From Mesorhizobium sp. AR02 (GTDB lineage: Bacteria; Pseudomonadota; Alphaproteobacteria; Rhizobiales; Rhizobiaceae): 64,000 bases of DNA. This document shows, one piece after another, positions 35,474 through 47,363 of this stretch (position 1 is its first letter; each line of letters starts with the position of its first letter). The translations under genes were made by a program, and so were the position numbers. Location: contig NZ_CP080531.1 of assembly GCF_024746835.1 (NCBI RefSeq), positions 496,001 through 560,000 on the forward strand, in the 5' to 3' direction. The notes under the pieces are model-generated. The model saw only the letters and a list, made by a program, of their open reading frames with translations, ran no database searches and had not been told where the DNA came from.

Positions 35474-35502
35474 GGCAATTGTCAACACGATTGACAATTG
35501 CC
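35474..35502. promoter_or_regulatory. Perfect 12-bp inverted-repeat operator between importer and mtnKA
   Basis: GGCAATTGTCAA (35474-35485), spacer CACGA, TTGACAATTGCC (35491-35502). Each arm contains a TTGACA -35 hexamer reading outward toward its own gene: plus strand TTGACA 35491-35496 with TAGCTT 17 bases on, and the mirror on the minus strand. A regulator bound here would block both divergent promoters. The SorC-family protein at 27909 is the candidate ligand-responsive factor. Confidence 0.75.
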
Positions 35503-35573
35503 AGATCGCTTCCTAGCTTGGCCCGACCGCCATGCCTCCGTTATGTTCGGAGTGCATATGCGAGAGGATGACG

Positions 35574-36848
35574 ATGACTGGGAAATTGCCGTTCGAAGCA
35601 CTGTCGGTGGAGACGCTTGCAACGCGCCTCGGCGCCAACGAGGCGCTATGCGCCAAGATCGGCAGGGACACGACACACTGGAAGGTCCGCGAAGTCGGTG
35701 ACGGCAATCTGAACCTCGTCTTTATCGTCGAGGGCGCCAGCGGTGCTGCCGTGGTCAAGCAGGCCCTGCCCTATGTCCGCTTGGTCGGCGACAGCTGGCC
35801 ATTGCCGCTGAAGCGTTCCTTCTTCGAATATCACGCGCTGACAAGGCAAGAGGCGCGCGCGCCCGGCTCCGTGCCGGCGATCTATTACTTCGATGAAGGC
35901 CAGGCCTTGATCATAATGGAGTATCTGGCGCCGCCACACATCATTCTCAGGCGCGCCCTGATCGACGGGCGCCAGCTTCCGAACATCGCCAGGGATATCG
36001 GCCTGTTCATGGCCCGCACGCTGTTCCGTGGTTCCGACCTGTCGATGGTGACCAGGGATCGCAAGGCCGATCTGGCGCTGTTCGCCGACAATGTCGATCT
36101 CTGCGACATCACCGAGAATCTGGTGTTTTCAGACCCTTACTTCGACGCAAAAATGAACCGGCACACGTCGCCGCAGCTTGACGCGCTGGTCGCCGAACTG
36201 CGCGCCGATCGCGACCTCAAGGTCGAAGCGCAACGGCTGAAGCACATTTTCGCCGCCAATGCCGAGACGCTGCTGCATGGCGATCTGCATTCCGGCTCGA
36301 TCATGGTCACCGACACAGAGACCAGGATGATCGATCCGGAGTTCGCCTTCTACGGACCGATGGCCTTCGATGTCGGCATGCTGCTGGCCAATTTCTGGAT
36401 GTCGTTCTTCTCGCAGCGCGGGCATGAGGAGAAGGGCAAGCGCGATGCCATGCGCGCCTATCTGCTCGGAGTCACCACAGAGACATGGGCGGTGTTCCGC
36501 GCCGAGTTCTCGCATCTGTGGCGCAGCGAGCGGACCGGCATGCTCTACCAAAAAAGCCTGTTCGAGGATCAAGGCGACAGGTTGGGCGCCGAGCAGGCGC
36601 TCGACCATGTGCTGCACCAGATATGGACCGACCTGCTCGGCTTTGCCGGCATCGAGGTGCACCGGCGCATCCTCGGCCTCGCCCACAATGCCGATTTCGA
36701 GACCATCGCCGACGAGGACCTGCGCGCCTCCTGCGAGGCGAAGGCACTGAAATTCGGCCGTCACATCGCCGTCAACCGGCGCCAGATACACAGCATCGAC
36801 GAGGTCAACACTCTGGCCACGCTGATCGAACAGGAGAACAGCATTTGA
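35574..36848 (+). CDS. mtnK: S-methyl-5-thioribose kinase
   Basis: 424 residues from ATG 35574, preceded by GAGAGG; an ATG two codons upstream is possible. Eukaryotic-kinase-like small-molecule kinase fold: [13 protein letters not shown] (ATP loop), [10 protein letters not shown] (Lys), the catalytic [12 protein letters not shown] and metal-binding [23 protein letters not shown]. MtnK phosphorylates 5-methylthioribose (and 5-deoxyribose in some organisms) at C1. Its TGA overlaps the TTG start of mtnA (TTGA), so the two are coupled. Divergent from the ABC importer over a shared operator. Confidence 0.92.
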   Translation: MTGKLPFEALSVETLATRLGANEALCAKIGRDTTHWKVREVGDGNLNLVFIVEGASGAAVVKQALPYVRLVGDSWPLPLKRSFFEYHALTRQEARAPGSVPAIYYFDEGQALIIMEYLAPPHIILRRALIDGRQLPNIARDIGLFMARTLFRGSDLSMVTRDRKADLALFADNVDLCDITENLVFSDPYFDAKMNRHTSPQLDALVAELRADRDLKVEAQRLKHIFAANAETLLHGDLHSGSIMVTDTETRMIDPEFAFYGPMAFDVGMLLANFWMSFFSQRGHEEKGKRDAMRAYLLGVTTETWAVFRAEFSHLWRSERTGMLYQKSLFEDQGDRLGAEQALDHVLHQIWTDLLGFAGIEVHRRILGLAHNADFETIADEDLRASCEAKALKFGRHIAVNRRQIHSIDEVNTLATLIEQENSI

Positions 36849-37939
36849 ACGTCGGCGACCGCCACTATCGCACCATCTGGCTGAGCGACGACGGACGTTC
36901 GGTTGACATCATCGACCAGCGCTGGCTGCCGCATGATTTTCGCGTCGAGACGATCGGCACGGTCACCGGCATCGCCACCGCGATCCGCGACATGTGGGTG
37001 CGCGGCGCGCCGCTGATCGGCGTCACCGCGGCCTATGGCGTCGCCATGCAGATGGCGGATGATCCTTCCGACGCAGCGCTCGACGCCGTGTGGGAGATGC
37101 TCCACGAGACGCGCCCGACGGCGATCAATCTGCGCTGGGCGCTGGACGAGATGCGGCGCTTCCTCCGCCCGCTGCCAACAGAACAACGCGCCGCAGCCTC
37201 CTATCGGCGTGCCGGTGAGATCGCCGACGAGGATGTCGGGCTGAACCGCGCCATCGGCGAGAACGGTCTTGCCATCATCAAGGCGATCGCCGCGCGCAAG
37301 CAGCCGGGCGAGACGGTCAACATCCTGACCCATTGCAATGCCGGCTGGCTGGCCACCGTAGACTACGGCACCGCCACCGCGCCGATCTATCTCGCAACCG
37401 AGGCCGGCATTCCCGTTCATGTCTATGTCGACGAGACGCGGCCGCGCAACCAGGGCGCCCAGCTGACCGCCTGGGAGATGGCCGGGCATGGCGTGCCGCA
37501 CACGCTGATCGTCGACAATGCCGGCGGCCATCTGATGCAGCGCGGCGCAATCGACATGGTCATCGTCGGTACCGACCGCACCACCGCCGATGGCGATGTC
37601 TGCAACAAGATCGGCACCTATCTGAAGGCGCTCGCCGCCGCCGACAATGACGTGCCGTTCTATGTCGCGCTGCCGTCGCCGACCATCGATTGGACGGTGC
37701 ATGATGGGCTGAACGAAATCCCGATCGAGCAGCGCTCAGCCGACGAGGTCTCGCTTGTCTGGGGCAAGACCGCCGGCGGCGAGATCGCCCAGGTGCGCAT
37801 CTCGCCCGAAGCGACGCCAGCCGCGAACCCGGCCTTCGACGTAACGCCGGCGCGGCTGGTGACCGGACTGATCACCGAACGCGGCATCGCCAAGGCCTCG
37901 CGCGAGGCGCTGAAGGCGATGTTCCCCGAACGCGGATAG
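36845..37939 (+). CDS. mtnA: S-methyl-5-thioribose-1-phosphate isomerase
   Basis: 364 residues, typical for MtnA. The start is TTG at 36845, overlapping the mtnK stop. Family motifs: [50 protein letters not shown] (catalytic Cys), [17 protein letters not shown], and [22 protein letters not shown] (catalytic Asp). It converts methylthioribose-1-P to methylthioribulose-1-P. The remaining classical methionine-salvage genes (mtnB, C, D, E) are absent here, so the ketose phosphate may instead go to the aldolase/SDR at 28961. Confidence 0.92.
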   Translation: MNVGDRHYRTIWLSDDGRSVDIIDQRWLPHDFRVETIGTVTGIATAIRDMWVRGAPLIGVTAAYGVAMQMADDPSDAALDAVWEMLHETRPTAINLRWALDEMRRFLRPLPTEQRAAASYRRAGEIADEDVGLNRAIGENGLAIIKAIAARKQPGETVNILTHCNAGWLATVDYGTATAPIYLATEAGIPVHVYVDETRPRNQGAQLTAWEMAGHGVPHTLIVDNAGGHLMQRGAIDMVIVGTDRTTADGDVCNKIGTYLKALAAADNDVPFYVALPSPTIDWTVHDGLNEIPIEQRSADEVSLVWGKTAGGEIAQVRISPEATPAANPAFDVTPARLVTGLITERGIAKASREALKAMFPERG

Positions 37940-38289
37940 CGCTCGGTCGGCCCTGCGGCTGACACGGTGACGTCGCCAAGCCCCGAAATTCCTCGCACCC
38001 TGTCTTGCCCAGGCATCTCCTCTGTGCGGGGAGATCCGCCGGCTTTTTATGGCCTTGCAACCTCGATCGTTCGCGAACGCTTCGTGAGCCGACGACACAC
38101 CACCAATCTCCCCAAGCCAAGATGCCCCGAGCACGGGAAACTCCCTTCCAGCTCAACACACGGTTGCTTGCGCATTTGGTATGCTGGTATAATATGTACC
38201 TGGTATGGCGTCCTCGACAGAGCGCCGTAGTCGAGTGGCAGAGCCGGACCGGCAGGGTTCGGCGCATTGTGTTCTTGGGAGGAACCATC
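37940..38289 (+). promoter_or_regulatory. 350-bp upstream region with operator repeats and promoter for importer A
   Basis: No credible gene. TGGTAT occurs at 38177-38182, 38185-38190 and 38201-38206, in phase at 8 and 16 bases, and the central one is CTGGTATAATATGTACC (38184-38200), with GGTA/TACC symmetry. TATAAT (38188-38193) is a perfect -10, with TTGCTT 18 bases upstream, so a bound repressor would cover the promoter. The word CTGGTATAAT is the reverse complement of the ATTATACCAG found at three other promoters of this locus (42921 variant, 43899, 52141). The first 200 bases hold degenerate hairpin-like sequence without other features. Confidence 0.72.
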
Positions 38290-39312
38290 ATGAGGTTTGT
38301 GACTGTGGCGGCGCTTGCCAGCGCCGCGCTGGCGAGTGTGTGCGTGCTGCCGGCAATGGCATCGTCGGACAAGCCGGTCATCGCACTGACCAACGCCTAT
38401 TACGGCAACACCTGGCGGCACCAGATGGTGGAGGCTTTCGAAGCCTCGGCCAAGGAAGCAAAGGCGGCTGGACAGATCGCCGACTACATCGTCATGAACG
38501 GCGATGGCTCGGTGGCGCAGCAGAACAGCCAGATCGCCGAACTGATCCTCAAGAAGGTCGATGTGCTCGCGGTCGACGCCGCCTCGGAAACCGCGGTCAA
38601 CGGCATCATCGAGAAGGCCTGCAAGGCCGGCATCATCGTCGTCTCCTTCGATTCGGTCGCCTCGGCGCCTTGCAACTACCAGCTCAATTTCGACTTCAAG
38701 GGCTACAAGGCGACCCAGGCCGAGGCCGTCTTCAAGATGCTCGGCGGCAAGGGCAATGTCATCCAGGTACGCGGCGTCAAAGGCTCGGCCCCGGACAACG
38801 ACATGTTCAACGCACAGCAATCGGTGCTGGCGAAATATCCCGACATCAAGGTTGTCGCCACCGTCTATGGCCAGGCGACGGCCTCGGTCGCGCAGGCGGC
38901 CATCGCCAATGTCCTGCCCTCGCTGCCGCATGTCGATGCGGTGCTCGGCCAGGGCGGCAGCGACGATGTCGGCATTGCCCAGGCCTTCGTCCAGTATGGC
39001 GGCGACTATGCCGGCAAGATGCCGATCATCGAAGGCGGCGGCGGCACCGACTTCGTCAAATGGTGGGCCGACGAGAACGCCAAGAACGGCTACCAGACGG
39101 TTTCGATGAACACGACGCCCGGCATTGGTGGCGCCGCGTTCTGGCTCGGCCTGTCCCTGCTCAAGGGCGCCAAGGCACCCAAGATGATGATCATGCCTGT
39201 CGCGACCGTCGATGCCAGCAACCTTAAGGACTATGCGAAGCTGCCGGGCGGCCAGATCATCAGCCCCAGCTATTCGCTCGATTGGGTCAAGCAGAACCTG
39301 CTGAGCAAGTAA
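38290..39312 (+). CDS. ABC transporter substrate-binding protein, importer A (apiose locus)
   Basis: 340 residues. A cleavable signal peptide (~1-24, RFVTVAALASAALASVCVLPAMA) precedes a type I periplasmic-binding fold (VIALTNAYYGNTWRHQMVEAFEASAKEAK, KVDVLAVDAASETAVNGIIEKACKAGIIVVSFDSVASAPC). It is first in an operon with the ATPase-permease fusion and a second permease. Its promoter carries the apiose-locus operator, so the ligand is likely D-apiose or a related branched or four-carbon compound. The ligand itself is inferred. Confidence 0.87.
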   Translation: MRFVTVAALASAALASVCVLPAMASSDKPVIALTNAYYGNTWRHQMVEAFEASAKEAKAAGQIADYIVMNGDGSVAQQNSQIAELILKKVDVLAVDAASETAVNGIIEKACKAGIIVVSFDSVASAPCNYQLNFDFKGYKATQAEAVFKMLGGKGNVIQVRGVKGSAPDNDMFNAQQSVLAKYPDIKVVATVYGQATASVAQAAIANVLPSLPHVDAVLGQGGSDDVGIAQAFVQYGGDYAGKMPIIEGGGGTDFVKWWADENAKNGYQTVSMNTTPGIGGAAFWLGLSLLKGAKAPKMMIMPVATVDASNLKDYAKLPGGQIISPSYSLDWVKQNLLSK

Positions 39313-39327
39313 CGCGACCAGCACAAT

Positions 39328-39355
39328 GGATCGGACGCCGAAGGGCGCCCGATCC
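39328..39355 (+). terminator. Intercistronic hairpin after binding-protein gene
   Basis: GGATCGGaCGCC (39328-39339) pairs with GGCGcCCGATCC (39344-39355) with one internal mismatch. No T-run. Such hairpins after the first gene commonly stabilise the binding-protein mRNA and reduce read-through to ATPase/permease. Confidence 0.5.
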
Positions 39356-39380
39356 TTGGCCGTGAAGAAACGGAGGACGA

Positions 39381-41845
<2,465 letters not shown>

Positions 41846-41849
<4 letters not shown>

Positions 41850-42877
41850 ACGCGCTGTCCGCCTTCACCTTGTGGGCCCAGAAAAACCGCTGGATCTGGG
41901 CCGCCATCGGCGTGCTCCTGCTCTGGCTGGTGCTTTCGGTGGTGACCAACCGGTTCAGCCTGTCCAGCCTGTCGGGCATCATATTATCGGCCTCGTTCCT
42001 GACGGTCGTCGGCATCGGCCAGATGTTCGTCGTCACCACCGGACGCGGCAACATCGACCTTTCCGTCGCCTCGGCGATCACGCTCAGCGCCTTCGTCGCG
42101 CTGCTCACCATCAAGGGCCAGGATGCCAACCTTGCCATTGGCGTCGCCGCTGCCCTCCTGCTCGGCCTTGCGGTCGGGCTGCTCAATTCGCTGCTCGTCG
42201 TCGGTCTCGGCATTCCGGCGATCATCGCGACGCTCGCCACCGGCTATGTGCTGGCGACCGCGACGCTGCTGTCGAACAAGGCAATCCCGGGCTTTGCCGT
42301 CAGCCCGGCGCTGAAAGGTCTGGCGACGGGCCGCATCTCGGGTGTTCCGATCATGGCCGTCATCGCCATTCTCGGCGTGGCGGCGGCCTCCTTCGTGCTG
42401 CGCTACACCGTGTTCGGGCAGTTGCTGTCGGCGGTCGGCCAGAACCGCGCGGCCGCCCGGCTCGCCGCCATCAACAACGGCCGGGTGATCGCGGCGGCCT
42501 TCATCATCTCGTCGGTGCTGGCCTCGCTCGATGGCCTGCTGCTCGGCGCCTATATCGGCGGCGCCTTCCTCGAAATGGGCCAGCCCTATCTGCTGCAGTC
42601 GATCGCCGCGGTGGTGCTCGGCGGCACGCTGATCTTCGGCGGCTCGGCGACCGCGCTCGGCACCCTGTTCGCCAGCATCCTGCTCATCCTGATCGTCACC
42701 ACCATGCAGATTATCGGGCTGCCGCCCGGCGCCCAGGACATCGTCCAGGGCATCGTCGTCATCTTTGTCCTGGCGCTGGCGGGGCGACAGGCATTGGCGC
42801 GGCGCGCCACTGTCGATGCCGCTGATGGAGCGTCGCCGAAGACGCAGGCGAGCGCGGCCACCGCCCCGCCGGAGTGA
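41846..42877 (+). CDS. Ribose-type ABC permease, importer A
   Basis: 343 residues of the RbsC family: GIGQMFVVTTGRGNIDLSVASAITL, LGIPAIIATLATGYVLATATLL, SAVGQNRAAARLAAINNGRVIAAAF and AAVVLGGTLIFGGSATALGTLFA. ATG 41846 overlaps the fusion gene's stop by 4 bases. With the permease half of that fusion it would form a heterodimeric membrane channel. The C-terminal tail (~315-343) is Ala/Pro-rich and unstructured. Confidence 0.9.
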
Positions 42878-42911
42878 CGACCAAAGCCAAGGATTCCTCT
42901 TGCCAAATTAT

Positions 42912-42930
42912 GGTAGAGTGATCATACCAG
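42912..42930. promoter_or_regulatory. Operator upstream of apnO
   Basis: GGTAGAGTGATCATACCAG: the 3' part ATCATACCAG (42921-42930) is one base off the locus consensus ATTATACCAG, and GGTA..TACC gives dyad symmetry over 42912-42928. A TATATA (42931-42936) follows directly as a possible -10. The apnO start is 55 bases downstream. Confidence 0.65.
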
Positions 42931-42984
42931 TATATAAGGTGACGATCGCACGACGATCGCTTAGGGTTCAAGGAGCAAGGCCAG

Positions 42985-43812
42985 ATGACGACGATTGCGC
43001 TGTTCGGTGCGGGCGGGAAAATGGGCTACCGCCTGTCGACCAATTTTCGCGGATCGGACTACACGATCCGCCATGTCGAGATCAGCGAGGCGGGCAAGGA
43101 GCGGCTGAAAACCGGTCTGGGCTTCGATGCGGTCGGCGTCGATGAGGCGCTCAAGGGCGCCGAGGTCGTGATCCTGGCGGTGCCGGACACACATATCGGC
43201 AAGGTCGCCGCCAGCATCGAAAGCAAGCTGGCCCCTGGCACGATGGTGATCGTGCTCGATGCCGCGGCCCCTTTCGCCGGGCACCTGCCGAACCGTGCCG
43301 ACCTGACCTATTTCGTCACCCATCCCTGCCATCCGCCGATCTTCAACGACGAGACCGACATGGCCGCCAAGAAGGACTTTTTCGGCGGCGTCAAAGCCAA
43401 ACAGCATTTCGTCAGCGCCCTGATGCAAGGGCCGGAGGCGGACTATGCCAAGGGTGAGAAGATCGCCCAGATCATCTGGGCGCCAGTGATGCGCTCGCAT
43501 CGCGTCACGGTCGAGCACATGGCGCTGCTGGAACCCGGCCTTTCGGAGACGGTGTGCGCTTCGCTGCTCGTCGTCATGAAGGAAGCGCTCGACGAAGTCG
43601 TGGCACGCGGTGTCGACCGGCAGGCGGCGCTGGATTTCCTGCTCGGCCACATGAACGTGCTCGGCGCCGTCATCTTCGGCGAGACCAAGGGCGTTTTCTC
43701 CGATGCCTGCAACAAGGCCATCGAATTCGGCAAGCCGGTGCTGATGCGCGACGACTGGAAGCGCGTCTTCGAGCCGGAAGAAATCGCCGCCTCCATCCAG
43801 CGCATTACGTGA
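42985..43812 (+). CDS. apnO: D-apionate oxidoisomerase
   Basis: 275 residues. The N-terminal NAD(P) Rossmann motif IALFGAGGKMGYRLS is followed by a phosphogluconate-dehydrogenase-like helical C-terminal half. Within the D-apiose catabolic gene set, ApnO oxidises and isomerises D-apionate to 3-oxo-isoapionate. I assign it from fold plus co-localisation with apsD, apnL, a RuBisCO-like protein and a DUF1537 kinase, all under the same operator motif. By sequence alone it would be called an NAD-binding 6-phosphogluconate-dehydrogenase-like protein. It has its own operator upstream and its own hairpin terminator, hence is a separate unit. Confidence 0.8.
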   Translation: MTTIALFGAGGKMGYRLSTNFRGSDYTIRHVEISEAGKERLKTGLGFDAVGVDEALKGAEVVILAVPDTHIGKVAASIESKLAPGTMVIVLDAAAPFAGHLPNRADLTYFVTHPCHPPIFNDETDMAAKKDFFGGVKAKQHFVSALMQGPEADYAKGEKIAQIIWAPVMRSHRVTVEHMALLEPGLSETVCASLLVVMKEALDEVVARGVDRQAALDFLLGHMNVLGAVIFGETKGVFSDACNKAIEFGKPVLMRDDWKRVFEPEEIAASIQRIT

Positions 43813-43822
43813 GGCTGGCAGC

Positions 43823-43853
43823 CTTCCCTTCTCCCCTCGCAGGAGAAGGGAAG
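43823..43853 (+). terminator. Hairpin after apnO
   Basis: CTTCCCTTCTCC (43823-43834) and GGAGAAGGGAAG (43842-43853) make a 12-bp stem with a 7-base loop, 10 bases after the apnO stop. No T-run follows. Confidence 0.65.
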
Positions 43854-43891
43854 ACATCAACCGCTCAGATACAGATCATCTGAAATAGTGG

Positions 43892-43919
43892 TTGACTCAT
43901 TATACCAGTTGGCTAAGCT
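43892..43919 (+). promoter_or_regulatory. Promoter with embedded operator for importer B operon
   Basis: TTGACT (43892-43897) and TAAGCT (43914-43919) are spaced 16 bases. The operator ACTCATTATACCAG (43895-43908) lies across the -35 and spacer. Fourteen bases are identical to the site at 52137-52150. A repressor here would exclude RNA polymerase. The leader is ~180 bases long and ends with GGGAGGA before the start at 44104. Confidence 0.75.
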
Positions 43920-44060
43920 GTTCGCGAACTCGGATCAATCAGGTTGCTGGGAAACCTGGACGAGTGGAGGACGGCTGGGGAGCGACGATCCGTTGAGGAG
44001 GAGCCGGCACGCGGCTTTTGAATCCGGGGCGACCCGCAGCCTGACCAATTCAATGCATCA

Positions 44061-45045
<985 letters not shown>

Positions 45046-45063
45046 GCCGGCGCAACGCAAACA

Positions 45064-45094
45064 GCGAGGGACGAACCCAGGGTTCGTCCCTCGC
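45064..45094 (+). terminator. Strong hairpin between binding protein and DUF2291 gene
   Basis: GCGAGGGACGAACCC (45064-45078) is fully complementary to GGGTTCGTCCCTCGC (45080-45094), giving up to 13 effective pairs around a tight loop, followed by CTCCTTTTC. It probably attenuates transcription so that the binding protein is made in excess over downstream components. Confidence 0.7.
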
Positions 45095-45123
45095 CTCCTT
45101 TTCACCGGGATGCTTTGACCTTC

Positions 45124-45807
45124 ATGCTGAACAAGCCGGTATGGCCCACCAAAGTAACCGGGCAGATTAAAGCGATTTGGCCGATCCTTGCGCTGGCCGC
45201 CGGCATCGGCCTCAGCGCCTGCAAGATCCTGCCGACGCCATCGGCGCAAGGCAGTGCCGGCGACGCGTCCGGCTTCAACCCGGACAAGATGGTCGAGGAG
45301 ATCTGGGCCGCGAAGGTCATTCCGTATCTGCAGCAGAAGGCCGGGCCGTTCGCCGAGGTCCATGCGCTGGCGAAGACCGATCAGGCGGCGGCCGGCGCTA
45401 AATACGGCAACCCCAAGAAGCAGGCGAATTCGCCATGGACCTTCGCGGTCCGCGTCGAGGGCAAGATCGTCGCCGCCAACACACAGTCGCGCGCGGCAAC
45501 GATGGATATCGACGTCGACGGCGACGGCAAGGCGGATGCGCGCGTCCAAATCGGGCCGGCGATGCGCGGAACCGCACTGCGCGACAGCCTCGACTTCGTC
45601 CAGTTCAACGATTTCACGAACCAGATCGACTTCGCCCAGTTCGGCAAGGCGTTCAACGCCTATGCCGACAAGACCGTGCTGTCCAAGCTGCCGCGCGAAG
45701 CGCTGGAGGGCCGCACCGTCAAGGTGCTTGGCGCCTACACGATCGAAGGCGGCCAGGACCTGCCATTGGTGACCCCGGCGGAGGCCGAGATCGGGCCGAA
45801 GCCATGA
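45124..45807 (+). CDS. DUF2291-family lipoprotein associated with sugar ABC importer
   Basis: 227 residues from ATG 45124; a TTG three codons earlier is possible. The N-terminal signal contains a lipobox-like LSAC (GIGLSACKILP, Cys ~33), predicting an outer- or inner-membrane lipoprotein. The mature domain (TFAVRVEGKIVAANTQSRAATMDIDVDGDGKADARVQIGPAMRGTALRDSLDFVQFNDFTNQIDFAQF) matches the DUF2291 pattern found with ribose/erythritol-type importers. Its function is unknown; the position between binding protein and ATPase suggests a transporter accessory. The stop overlaps the ATPase start (ATGA). Confidence 0.78.
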   Translation: MLNKPVWPTKVTGQIKAIWPILALAAGIGLSACKILPTPSAQGSAGDASGFNPDKMVEEIWAAKVIPYLQQKAGPFAEVHALAKTDQAAAGAKYGNPKKQANSPWTFAVRVEGKIVAANTQSRAATMDIDVDGDGKADARVQIGPAMRGTALRDSLDFVQFNDFTNQIDFAQFGKAFNAYADKTVLSKLPREALEGRTVKVLGAYTIEGGQDLPLVTPAEAEIGPKP

Positions 45808-47363
45808 ACGCGGCGACCGGTCACGAAATCATCCTGAAGCTGGAAGACGTCTCGAAAGTCTATGCCGGCACCGTCGCGGTCAAGCAGGCCAATTTCGAGG
45901 TGCGCAAGGGCGCGGTCAATGTGCTGGTCGGTGAAAACGGCGCCGGCAAATCGACGCTGATGAAGATCATCGCCGGCGTCGAGCAGCCGACGGCCGGCCG
46001 CATCCTGCTCGACGGCAACGAGGTCTCCTTCTCCTCGTCCGGTGATGCGGTGAACCGCGGCATCGGCATGGTGTTCCAGGAGCTGAACCTGTTCGGCAAC
46101 ATGACGGTTGCCGAGAACATTTTTGCCACGCGCGAGATCACCAACCGGTTTCGCAAGATCGACCGCAAGGAACAGGAACGGCGGGCCGGTGAATTCCTCG
46201 ATCGGCTCGAAGCCGGTATCCGGCCGGATATGCTGGTCGAGGATCTGCGCATCGGCCAGCAGCAGCTGGTCGAGATCGCCAAGGCTGTCTCGCTCGATGC
46301 GCGCATCCTGATCATGGATGAGCCGACCTCGGCGCTGAGTGCCGCTGAAGTCGAGATCCTGTTCAAGGTGATCGCCGACCTCAAGGCGCGTGGCGTAGCG
46401 ATCGTCTACATTTCGCACCGGCTCGAGGAGCTGATCCGCATCGGCGACTACATCACCGTGCTGCGCGATGGCCGCATCACCGGCCAGGAGGAGGTGAAGA
46501 ACGTCGACACGCAGTGGATCGTGCGGCAGATGATCGGCTCGGACGCCAAGGATTTCGCCAAGGCCGACGGCCATGTTCCCGGCGAGGAGGTGTTCCGCGC
46601 CGAGGACATCTGCCTGCCGCGCGCCACTGGCGGACTGGCGGTCGACCACGTCTCGCTGTCGCTGCGCGCCGGCGAGATTTTGGGCATCTACGGGCTGATG
46701 GGCGCCGGGCGCAGCGAGCTGTTCGACTGCATCATGGGCCGCCACGGCCATGCCAGCGGCAAGATCTTCATCGACGGAAACCATATCAGGGAACGCGACA
46801 CGACGCGGCGCATCAGGCGCGGTCTGGCGCTGATCCCGGAAGACCGCCAGCGCGAGGGCCTGGTGTCGATCCTCTCCGTCGCCAGCAACCTGACATTGGC
46901 GAGCCTGTCGCGCTTCGTCACCCTCTTCCACATCCGTGGCGGTGCCGAGGGGCAGGCCGTGGCGCAGATGGTGCGGGAACTCGCGATCAAGGTCGCCGAC
47001 CCGGCGCAGGAGGTCTCGTCGCTGTCCGGCGGCAACCAGCAGAAGGTGGTGATCGGCAAGGCGCTGCTCACCGGACCGAAGGTGCTTTTGATGGACGAGC
47101 CGAGCCGCGGCATCGATGTCGGCGCCAAGGCCGACGTCTTCCGCACCATGCGCAAGCTGTCGCGCGATGGGCTGGGCATCCTCTTCGCCACGTCCGACCT
47201 CGATGAGGTGATGGCGCTGTCCGACCGGATCGCGGTGATGAGCAATGGCAAACTGACAGGCATGTTCGACCGGGCCGAGGCGACCGAAGCGGCGATCGTC
47301 GCCGCATCGGCGCTTGGCCATGGACCCGCCCATCTTGCCCCCGCATATGGAGAGCAACGCTGA
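45804..47363 (+). CDS. Ribose-type ABC ATPase, importer B
   Basis: 519 residues with two ABC domains. Domain 1: VGENGAGKSTLMKIIAGV, LRIGQQQLVEIAKAVS, ILIMDEPTSALS. Domain 2: GLMGAGRSELFDCIMG, SSLSGGNQQKVVIGKALL, VLLMDEPSRGIDVGAK. ATG 45804 overlaps the DUF2291 stop; the frame is open far upstream but only as antisense-free read-through of the previous gene. Energises the importer built from 44104 and 47363. Confidence 0.91.
   Translation: MNAATGHEIILKLEDVSKVYAGTVAVKQANFEVRKGAVNVLVGENGAGKSTLMKIIAGVEQPTAGRILLDGNEVSFSSSGDAVNRGIGMVFQELNLFGNMTVAENIFATREITNRFRKIDRKEQERRAGEFLDRLEAGIRPDMLVEDLRIGQQQLVEIAKAVSLDARILIMDEPTSALSAAEVEILFKVIADLKARGVAIVYISHRLEELIRIGDYITVLRDGRITGQEEVKNVDTQWIVRQMIGSDAKDFAKADGHVPGEEVFRAEDICLPRATGGLAVDHVSLSLRAGEILGIYGLMGAGRSELFDCIMGRHGHASGKIFIDGNHIRERDTTRRIRRGLALIPEDRQREGLVSILSVASNLTLASLSRFVTLFHIRGGAEGQAVAQMVRELAIKVADPAQEVSSLSGGNQQKVVIGKALLTGPKVLLMDEPSRGIDVGAKADVFRTMRKLSRDGLGILFATSDLDEVMALSDRIAVMSNGKLTGMFDRAEATEAAIVAASALGHGPAHLAPAYGEQR

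Noticed and set aside
37967..38230. 87-codon open frame in the importer A upstream region
   Set aside because: Runs through the operator repeats and promoter, no ribosome site, no recognisable protein character.
45435..45804. In-frame upstream extension of the importer B ATPase
   Set aside because: It overlaps the DUF2291 lipoprotein gene in another frame and lacks ABC features; the ATGA overlap at 45804 is the natural start.
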